From: an uncultured Chitinophagaceae bacterium
GTDB taxonomy: Bacteria; Bacteroidota; Bacteroidia; Chitinophagales; Chitinophagaceae
NCBI GenBank assembly: GCA_937873715.1
Contig: CALMYJ010000019.1
Coordinates: forward strand, 1 to 64,000
DNA length: 64,000 nucleotides
Direction of reading: 5' to 3'
Below, piece by piece: positions 57,603-64,000 of the stretch. Position numbers and translations under genes: made by a program. The notes below the pieces were generated by a model. It did not search any database. It saw only the letters and a list, made by a program, of their open reading frames with translations, and was not told the DNA's origin. The stretch's first letter is position 1; each line of letters begins with the position of its first letter.

Positions 57603-58567
57603 ACAAAGCCATTCTTTTCAACTTTACAGCCGACAAAGCCAACAACCGTATTACCGTAGAGCGCTTGTTTAATGCCCCCAACGACCTGGTGTGGGCGGCA
57701 TGGACGGAAGCCGATATATTAGACCAATGGTGGGCACCCCGGCCCTACCGCTGCATTACCAAAAACATGCATTTTGCCGAAGGCGGCCAATGGCTGTACC
57801 ACATGCTTGGCCCCGATGGGGATATACACTGGTGCCTGTTTGAGTATGAAAAAATTGTACCGCAGCAATTTTTTGCAGGCATTGATGCTTTTTGTAACGA
57901 GGAAGCCGTAATTAACGCTACCAAGCCCAGGGTAAAATGGGCCAATAATTTTACCGCTACCGAAGCCGGCACGCTGGTGAATATGGTGCTGCAGTTTGAT
58001 TCGTTGCAAGACCTTGAAGCCATCATCAGCATGGGCTTTAAAGAAGGCTTTACTGCCGGGCTCGAAAACCTTGACCAGTATATTGCCGCACAGTTTTACC
58101 TGCGCCAGAAAAATAAACCTGCCAACAAGGTTAGGGTATCCACTTATATCAATTGCCCGGGCAATACCGAAGCGGCTTTTAATTTTTACCAATCGGTATT
58201 TAAAACCGATTTTATCAATGGCATACACCGCTTTGGCGAAATACCGCAGCAGCCGGATATGCCCCCTGTGGCCGATGCCGTAAAAAATATGGTGCTGCAT
58301 GTGGAGCTGCCTATAACGGGAGGGCATATACTAATGGGCACCGATGCTCCAAAAGAAATGGGTTTTACCGTTACTCAGGGCAACAATATGCACATCAATA
58401 TCGAACCTGAATCGAGGGCCGAGGCCGACCGTTTATTTACAGCTTTATCCGAAGGTGGCACAATTGAAATGCCGTTACAGGATATGTTTTGGGGCGCTTA
58501 TTTTGGCAGCTTTAGGGATAAGTTTGGTATTAACTGGATGGTGAATTACCAGGAGAATAGAGTATAG
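57599..58567 (+). CDS. AHSA1 (SRPBCC)-PhnB/glyoxalase fusion protein
   Basis: Two domains in one chain. Residues about 12-160 are an SRPBCC/AHSA1 fold with the signature [26 protein letters not shown] and a C-terminal [16 protein letters not shown] helix. Residues about 178-320 are a PhnB-like glyoxalase/VOC domain ([38 protein letters not shown]). AHSA1 proteins bind hydrophobic ligands and PhnB-like proteins often bind metals or small ligands. They are usually encoded separately behind an ArsR gene; here they are fused. Ligands unknown. Translationally coupled to the ArsR gene. Confidence 0.88.
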   Translation: MNKAILFNFTADKANNRITVERLFNAPNDLVWAAWTEADILDQWWAPRPYRCITKNMHFAEGGQWLYHMLGPDGDIHWCLFEYEKIVPQQFFAGIDAFCNEEAVINATKPRVKWANNFTATEAGTLVNMVLQFDSLQDLEAIISMGFKEGFTAGLENLDQYIAAQFYLRQKNKPANKVRVSTYINCPGNTEAAFNFYQSVFKTDFINGIHRFGEIPQQPDMPPVADAVKNMVLHVELPITGGHILMGTDAPKEMGFTVTQGNNMHINIEPESRAEADRLFTALSEGGTIEMPLQDMFWGAYFGSFRDKFGINWMVNYQENRV

Positions 58568-58654
58568 CGATGGCATTGATGACAGGGTGGCGCAGTGGAA
58601 GTTTTGGGCTGTGCTGCCCTGTTTTTTGTGCAGCCTGCTATTTTACCAAACACC

Positions 58655-59344
58655 TCAACTTTCTGCCACACTGCATTTAAACCCAATACCATGCAGGGTT
58701 TCGATGCGGATGGCCGGTTCTTTGGCCACAATCTTTCGCAGGCGGGATACAAATACATCCATGCTTCTTCCCAAAAAATAATCATTCACCCCCCATACAC
58801 CGGTGAGTATCTGCTCCCGGGTAAGCACTTTACCGGCGTTTTCGAAAAACAGTTGCAGCAGTGCCGCTTCCCGTTGGGTAAGTACTACTTTTTCGCCGGG
58901 CAGTTGTATGGTAAAGTTTACCGGGTCAAACTCCAGGCTACCGGCTTTAAAAATTTTTGTTACCGGCATTTTCTTTTGCCGCCTTTGTAAAAACACTTCA
59001 ATTTTCAGCAGCAGTTCCTCTATACTAAAGGGTTTTACGATATAATCATCGGCACCGCTTTTAAAACCTTTGATGCGGTCTTCGGGCAGTGTTTTGGCCG
59101 ATAAAAAAAGGATGGGTACTTCTTTATTTAATTTACGGATAGCCGTTGCCAGTTCAAAGCCATCCATGCCCGGCAGCATGATATCAAAAATGCAGAGGTC
59201 GGTTTTGTTTTTTCCAAAAGCTTTTACGGCCTCCTCCCCTTTGCGGTAATGCAGCACAGTACAGCCAGCAGCCTCCAGGTTGTCTTTGGTTAAAAAAGCC
59301 AGGGTATCATCATCCTCTACATACAGTATGGTACAGGGTTCCAT
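58655..59344 (-). CDS. OmpR/PhoB-family response regulator
   Basis: Receiver domain (about 1-120) with the acidic pair EDD near residue 10, phospho-acceptor Asp in LCIFDIMLPGMDG (about 54) and Lys in DDYIVKPFS (about 104). The C-terminal winged-helix output domain (about 130-225) has VVLTQREAALLQLFFENAGKVLTREQIL and the recognition helix FLGRSMDVFVSRLRKIV. Two nt after the histidine kinase stop, so the two are translated as a pair on the minus strand. Targets are unknown; the TonB/DUF4249 genes upstream are candidates by position only. Confidence 0.93.
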   Translation of the reverse strand: MEPCTILYVEDDDTLAFLTKDNLEAAGCTVLHYRKGEEAVKAFGKNKTDLCIFDIMLPGMDGFELATAIRKLNKEVPILFLSAKTLPEDRIKGFKSGADDYIVKPFSIEELLLKIEVFLQRRQKKMPVTKIFKAGSLEFDPVNFTIQLPGEKVVLTQREAALLQLFFENAGKVLTREQILTGVWGVNDYFLGRSMDVFVSRLRKIVAKEPAIRIETLHGIGFKCSVAES

Positions 59345-59346
59345 GG

Positions 59347-60600
59347 TTAGGTTGGTATTGTAATTATGATAGATGTTCCTTTACCTTCTTCGCTTTCGGC
59401 CCTCACCTTCCAGCCATGTGCGGTGCATATTTTTTTTACATAAAACAGCCCCAGGCCAAAGCCGGTACGTTCGTTTTGCTGCCTGCCGGGTATGCGGTAA
59501 AAACGCTCAAAAATATGACTAGTATGTTTTGAGGGTATGCCAATACCCTTATCGGCAAAAACAATTTGCTTACTGCCCGGCTGCTCCTGCAACAGCACAC
59601 GAATATGCGGCGTATCTTTTGCATACTTCACGGCATTATCCAGCAGGTTGTGCACCATATTGGAAAAATGAAAAGCATCGGCCTGCAGGGTTGGCTGCTG
59701 CCAGTGCGGTACAATTTCAATAACCGTTTCGGGATGTTTGATTTGTATAATATCCGCCTCGGCCCTGATACTATCGGGTACGTGTACCTGCACCAGGTTC
59801 ATTTTAAATAAATCCCCTTCCGTTTTGGCCAGGCCCAGCACTTTTTCCACATGATGGTTCAGCCGGTTGGCCTGCTGGATAATCAACCCGGTATAGCGGC
59901 TCATTTTTTCATCTGTAGTAATAGCCTGTTGTTTGGATAAAAAATTTGCGGAAAGCAGTATCGACGACAGGGGTGTTTTAAACTCATGCGTCATATTATT
60001 GATAAAGTCTTTCTGCAATTCGGAATATTTTTTTTGCTGCAGTAAAGTAAATGCCGACCAGGAATAAATAATCAGCACAAAAAACATCACGACAGAAAAT
60101 ACAATCCAAAGCCAGAGTGAGGTGTAGATAGAGATCTTTTTTTCGGGAAAGTGTACAGCAAAATAATACACCATATCTTTTTCGGGCGGAAAGTACTGCA
60201 TGGTGGACACTTTATCTTCATCGCCGCTAAACGATACATAATTGCCATACACCATGCTATCTGATATACAGTTGTACATGGCGTATTCAAAATCGGTGTG
60301 CAGGGCCAGCTTGGTAAACTCTGTTTTTAAATAATACTCCAGCACCGAAGCATTAAACTCATGGTTTACGTTTACGATATAATAATCTTCTGATACTTCT
60401 TTTACCGGGTTAAGTTGTGGCAGTTGCTGCTGGCCGTAAATTTTTTTCACCACTTCCATCAATGCAACGTTCGCTTTTTGGCGAAACTTTTTTTCTTCCT
60501 GGTTTACGGCCTGTTTTAATAAAAACAATTGCACCACCAGTATGCCGGCAATGGCCACCACGCCTAAAGCTATGATTGTATTGAGCCTGTTGAAACGCAT
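59347..60600 (-). CDS. Sensor histidine kinase
   Basis: Two membrane helices (about 9-29 and 160-182) bracket a periplasmic loop of about 130 residues, the likely sensing part. The HisKA domain has its His in FINNMTHEFKTPLSSIL (about 211), and the HATPase has HNLLDNAVKYAKDT, FADKGIGIP and RTGFGLGLFYVKKI. The length is 417 aa, with no PAS or HAMP domain recognised. It partners the OmpR-type regulator that follows. The signal cannot be read from the sequence. Confidence 0.92.
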   Translation of the reverse strand: MRFNRLNTIIALGVVAIAGILVVQLFLLKQAVNQEEKKFRQKANVALMEVVKKIYGQQQLPQLNPVKEVSEDYYIVNVNHEFNASVLEYYLKTEFTKLALHTDFEYAMYNCISDSMVYGNYVSFSGDEDKVSTMQYFPPEKDMVYYFAVHFPEKKISIYTSLWLWIVFSVVMFFVLIIYSWSAFTLLQQKKYSELQKDFINNMTHEFKTPLSSILLSANFLSKQQAITTDEKMSRYTGLIIQQANRLNHHVEKVLGLAKTEGDLFKMNLVQVHVPDSIRAEADIIQIKHPETVIEIVPHWQQPTLQADAFHFSNMVHNLLDNAVKYAKDTPHIRVLLQEQPGSKQIVFADKGIGIPSKHTSHIFERFYRIPGRQQNERTGFGLGLFYVKKICTAHGWKVRAESEEGKGTSIIITIPT

Positions 60601-60650
60601 ATCAGCACAATGCTATGCAAAAAAACGCTACAGGCACCACCGTTAACAAG

Positions 60651-61448
60651 TTATTTAAAAACCGACTTGCGGCGCTGTACCGGGTGAGCACTAAAATAAC
60701 CAAAAGCGCTGCCGCTGATATTACTTACGGGATTGGTGGGTGCTGCCACAGGCCCGGTGTTGCCCCTGCCCTGCGATTCGATGATTTGATTGAAGTAGTT
60801 GAAAATATTTTTTTCGATGCACCACATTTCCACCTCCACCGTATCGCCGGGCTGAATATAGCTGCTGTCATTAAATAATTGTGTGGCGATATAGCGGCCA
60901 TCCGACAGGCGGTCTTCAAACACAAACAGGCCCCGCTGTGCTTTATCGTTGATATACTGGCGAAACAAATAATAGTTGGGCACACCGGCAGGATCCTGGT
61001 AATTGGGTACCGGGTTGGTAAGGGTGATGCCAAAAAAAGAGTTGGTATAAAACGTAAGTGAATCGAAAGGCACTACGGCCGGCATCACTGTAGTGGCGGT
61101 GTATTCTTTACCCAGCGCCTGTACTTTAAGGGCGTAGCTGTGGCCTTCTATACCGGCAATAGTACTGGTGCTGTACAGGCCCGGTGCTGTTTGTGTAAGT
61201 ACATCGGTGGTGTCTGCGGTAATATCGGTAATTTCAACAAGGGCACCGTTTACCGGCGGATACACATTATCGTTATCAAAGGGTACCGACTGGGTAATGG
61301 ATACGGTGTATGGCCCGGCCTCGTTGGTAATATTACCCTGTATCACCATTTGCGGTGTTGCTTTATTCAAATCTACCTGCACTACTTTTTCGCAACTGTA
61401 CAACACTACAGCAGCAGCAATGAGTATATATATGCTTTTTATTTTCAT
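60651..61448 (-). CDS. DUF4249 domain-containing lipoprotein
   Basis: The N-terminus MKIKSIYILIAAAVVLYSCEK is a lipoprotein signal with the lipobox Cys at about 19. The remainder (265 aa) shows the DUF4249 pattern, including VQVDLNKATPQMVIQGNITNEAGPYTVSITQSVPF summarised by its VIQGNITNEAGPYTV segment, GLYSTSTIAGIEGHSYALKV and a C-terminal NPVSNISGSAFGYFSA. This family is typically encoded next to a TonB receptor in Bacteroidota, as here (3-nt gap). It probably acts at the outer membrane as an accessory of the receptor; the substrate is unknown. Confidence 0.85.
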   Translation of the reverse strand: MKIKSIYILIAAAVVLYSCEKVVQVDLNKATPQMVIQGNITNEAGPYTVSITQSVPFDNDNVYPPVNGALVEITDITADTTDVLTQTAPGLYSTSTIAGIEGHSYALKVQALGKEYTATTVMPAVVPFDSLTFYTNSFFGITLTNPVPNYQDPAGVPNYYLFRQYINDKAQRGLFVFEDRLSDGRYIATQLFNDSSYIQPGDTVEVEMWCIEKNIFNYFNQIIESQGRGNTGPVAAPTNPVSNISGSAFGYFSAHPVQRRKSVFK

Positions 61449-61451
61449 CGG

Positions 61452-63770
61452 TTAAAATTTAAAGTTGTAGGTAACGGCGGGCACTATTTTAAACAAGGTG
61501 GTTTGCACCGCCTGCGTTTTTGTGGCATCATTAGGATCGTCCCTGAAGTTGATGGCAAATGCATTAGCCCTGTTGTAAGCATTATAAATAGAGAACGACC
61601 AATTGCTTTCGTACTTCGCTGTTTTTTTACCTTGTAAGGTAGCGGCAATATCCAGCCGGTGGTAAGCAGGCATACGGTATTCGTTGCGGCCGGTGTACAG
61701 GAACACTGTTTCGCCATTTACATTGTATTTACCGCTGGGGAAGGTAACGGCATTGCCGGTGTAGTACACAAATGTGGCGGAGAAACTCCATTTTTTGGTA
61801 GCCTGGTAAATACCTACCACACTCAGTTCATGAGTTCTGTCCTGCAGGGCATTGTACCAGTTGCCGTTGTTAATACCGGTAAACTGCCGTTCGGTTTTTG
61901 ATAAAGTATAACCCACCCAGCCATTCAGGCGGCCATATCTTTTTTTGGCAAACAGTTCAATACCATAGGCCCGGCCTTTACCAAACAGCAGCAGTGATTC
62001 AATATTTTCATTGGCCCTGAGGTCGGCGCCGTTTTTATAATCAATTTCGTTTTGCAGTTGCTTATAATAGGCTTCGGCCGAAAATTCGTAGAGGTTGTTT
62101 TTAAAATTGCGGAAGTAGCCCACAGAAATCTGGTCGGCAATACGGGGCTTTACATTGTTGCTGCTGCCTATCCACAAGTCGGTAGGGCTGGCGCCGGTGC
62201 TGTTGGATAATAAATGCAAGTTCTGCACATTACGGGTATACGAAAATTTAAACGATTCGTTGGGCGACAGCAACCAGCTTGCAGCAAAGCGTGGCTCTAT
62301 GTATTTGTAGGTTTTTAAAATTTCGCCAGATCGTTTTACCACGCTATCGGTAATATCGCCATCATCGTTGTAGGTATAAAATGTACCCGGCCCAAAAGCA
62401 TTGAACATTGAGAGGCGCAGGCCGTAGGTAATATTAAGGCTGCGACTGGCGCTCCACTCATGCGATACATAGGCGGCATTTTCGAGGCTGTATTTTTTTT
62501 GCAGTTCCAAATCGTTGAAGCTGGAGCTTTCCGATACGTCAACATTGCCCGGCACAATATTGTGGCGGATTACATTTACCCCAAAATTGAGCCTGCTGGT
62601 GGCATTGATAAAATACTGCAAATCCTGCTTCAGGTTGATGTCTTTAATTTTTGAAGTAATGAGCAAATCATTGTTGCCTGCCTGTATTTTAATGCGGTAA
62701 CTGTAATCGGAATAAATTAATGAAGTGTTGGAAAAAAGGCGGCGGTTAAAAATATGGTTCCAGCGCAGGGTGCTGGTTAGGTTGCCATAATCGATGCCAA
62801 AAGTGGAACCGAACCCAAAATTATCCCGGCCGGTATAGGCCGAAAGATAAATGCGGTTGTTATCGTTGAGTTTGTAATTGGCTTTGGCATTGATATCGTA
62901 AAAGTAGAGGGTGTTATTATTAAGTGCCGAGTCGGAGGATAATTTTAAAAACACATCAGCATAGGTACGCCTGGCACTCACAATAAACGAGCCTTTTTCT
63001 TTCACAATCGGCCCTTCCACATTCAGCCTTGAAGCAATAAGCCCGATACCGCCGCCCACATGAAAATCTTTATTGTTACCATCATTCATCTTCACATCAA
63101 TTACAGAAGATAAGCGGCCGCCATACTCTGCCGGCATACCGCCTTTGAATACGGTAACATCTTTTATCGCATCTGAATTAAACGTAGAGAAAAAACCTAA
63201 AAGGTGAGAGGCATTATATACCACCGCTTCATCCAGTAACACTAAGTTTTGATCGGCACTGCCGCCCCGTACATAAAAACCGCTATTGCCCTCCCCTGCC
63301 GATTTGATACCCGGCAGCAATTGTATCGTTTTCAAAATATCTTTTTCGCCAAACAATACCGGTACGTTTTTTATTTCATCAATCGATATTTTTTGCACCC
63401 CCATTACGGCACGGGCTATGTTAGGATTTTTTTTCCGGGACGAAACGATGACTTCATCCATTTGAGTTTTGAACTTGTACAGTTTTACGGCAATTTCCAG
63501 GTTACGGTTAAGGTTAACCGCAATGGTATCGGGGGCATAACCGGCAAAACTTACAATCATACTGTAGTTGCCTGCGGCAGCGCTTACGGAATAAAAGCCA
63601 TAGGCATTGGTAATAGCGCCGGTGCCACGCTGCCCGGTTAAAATAACGTTGGCGCCAATGAGGGTTTCGCCGCTTTCGCCATCTCTTACGCTGCCGTTGA
63701 TAGTAAATTGCTGTGCCCGGCTACAACTGTTTGCGCCAATGAGCAACAAAAGGGTTAGAAGAATTTTCAT
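61452..63770 (-). CDS. TonB-dependent receptor with carboxypeptidase-like N-terminal domain
   Basis: The signal peptide (about 1-19) precedes a CarboxypepD_reg-like beta-sandwich (about 22-105; GSVRDGESGETLIGANV) and a plug domain with ILKTIQLLPGIKSAGEGNSGFYVRGGSADQNLVLLDEA (about 145-185), then a beta-barrel to the C-terminal PAVTYNFKF. The length of 772 aa is normal for small TonB-dependent receptors. No SusD partner is present, so it is not a classical SusCD sugar importer; the DUF4249 partner suggests another nutrient or chelate. Its promoter lies about 40-70 nt upstream. Confidence 0.93.
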   Translation of the reverse strand: MKILLTLLLLIGANSCSRAQQFTINGSVRDGESGETLIGANVILTGQRGTGAITNAYGFYSVSAAAGNYSMIVSFAGYAPDTIAVNLNRNLEIAVKLYKFKTQMDEVIVSSRKKNPNIARAVMGVQKISIDEIKNVPVLFGEKDILKTIQLLPGIKSAGEGNSGFYVRGGSADQNLVLLDEAVVYNASHLLGFFSTFNSDAIKDVTVFKGGMPAEYGGRLSSVIDVKMNDGNNKDFHVGGGIGLIASRLNVEGPIVKEKGSFIVSARRTYADVFLKLSSDSALNNNTLYFYDINAKANYKLNDNNRIYLSAYTGRDNFGFGSTFGIDYGNLTSTLRWNHIFNRRLFSNTSLIYSDYSYRIKIQAGNNDLLITSKIKDINLKQDLQYFINATSRLNFGVNVIRHNIVPGNVDVSESSSFNDLELQKKYSLENAAYVSHEWSASRSLNITYGLRLSMFNAFGPGTFYTYNDDGDITDSVVKRSGEILKTYKYIEPRFAASWLLSPNESFKFSYTRNVQNLHLLSNSTGASPTDLWIGSSNNVKPRIADQISVGYFRNFKNNLYEFSAEAYYKQLQNEIDYKNGADLRANENIESLLLFGKGRAYGIELFAKKRYGRLNGWVGYTLSKTERQFTGINNGNWYNALQDRTHELSVVGIYQATKKWSFSATFVYYTGNAVTFPSGKYNVNGETVFLYTGRNEYRMPAYHRLDIAATLQGKKTAKYESNWSFSIYNAYNRANAFAINFRDDPNDATKTQAVQTTLFKIVPAVTYNFKF

Positions 63771-63807
63771 GTAAACAGTTAATACTATACTTTAAATAAA
63801 ATGGAGG

Positions 63808-63839
63808 CAAAAATAACTGCCGGCGATAACCACAGACAA
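63808..63839 (-). promoter_or_regulatory. Promoter of the TonB receptor/DUF4249 operon
   Basis: On the minus strand TTG (63837-63839) and TATTTTTG (63808-63815, exact TAnnTTTG) are 21 nt apart. The start codon is about 38 nt downstream. Confidence 0.65.
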
Positions 63840-64000
63840 TTTTGAATGTTTAAATAATGTTAATGAGGGCGAAAATTATATGAGTGGATAACAGGCCGGA
63901 TAAAGAATTGTTTGGCACTAAACAACTTTTGCCTGTACAGGTAAAAGAGGCTAAATTTGAAAAATTGCTTTTGTTCAGTTTTATTGCATTGTAAATAAAT

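Overview
The window looks like a chromosomal segment of a Bacteroidota bacterium, most likely of the Chitinophagaceae or a close relative. Four things point there: upstream sites of the TAnnTTTG type (TACCTTTG before prfC, atpG, the AraC gene and mdh); giant secreted proteins ending in type IX secretion system (T9SS) C-terminal sorting domains; a TonB-dependent receptor paired with a DUF4249 lipoprotein; and surface proteins opening with the 'VGIGTxxP' motif. No rRNA, tRNA, transposase, phage gene or CRISPR array was seen. The genus-level placement is inference.

Layout. 1-9 kb: the 3' end of an adhesin/tail-fibre-like surface protein with an S74 chaperone domain, then cdd, lepB, prfC and a phosphopantetheinyl transferase on the minus strand, and dcd, a secreted serine hydrolase and a VGIGT-type surface protein on the plus strand. 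9-20 kb: a five-PAS hybrid histidine kinase, a LOG-family protein, a CcoI/FixI-like P-type ATPase, lysA, scpB, an isolated atpG and an AraC regulator. 20-32 kb: a small membrane protein, secA, a secreted 763-aa protein, a K+/H+ antiporter and another VGIGT surface protein with a C1q-like C-terminus. 32-37 kb: the efp-accB-accC cluster, a thioredoxin-like protein and mdh. 36.8-55.8 kb: three consecutive giant T9SS substrates of 1692, about 2035 and 2419 aa, all on the minus strand. 56-64 kb: a membrane protein, an ArsR regulator with an AHSA1-PhnB fusion, an OmpR/histidine kinase pair, and a DUF4249/TonB receptor pair.

How it works together. Most genes are housekeeping: nucleotide salvage (cdd, dcd), protein export and processing (secA, lepB), translation (prfC, efp), fatty-acid initiation (accB, accC), the TCA cycle (mdh), lysine synthesis (lysA) and chromosome segregation (scpB). 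The accessory content is mainly cell-surface biology. SecA and signal peptidase would handle the first export step of the T9SS proteins and of the VGIGT proteins. No T9SS machinery gene lies in the window.

Most unusual points: heptanucleotide (7-bp) degenerate tandem arrays in the spacers of the efp-accB-accC cluster; an EF-P whose tip loop lacks the PGKG motif; a shared, unnamed module of about 580-605 aa in front of the sorting domain in all three giant proteins despite unrelated N-termini; a 12-C homopolymer inside a surface-protein gene; and a near-perfect 20-bp palindrome over the -7 box of the ArsR/AHSA1-PhnB operon. I did not find a clearly new multi-gene system.
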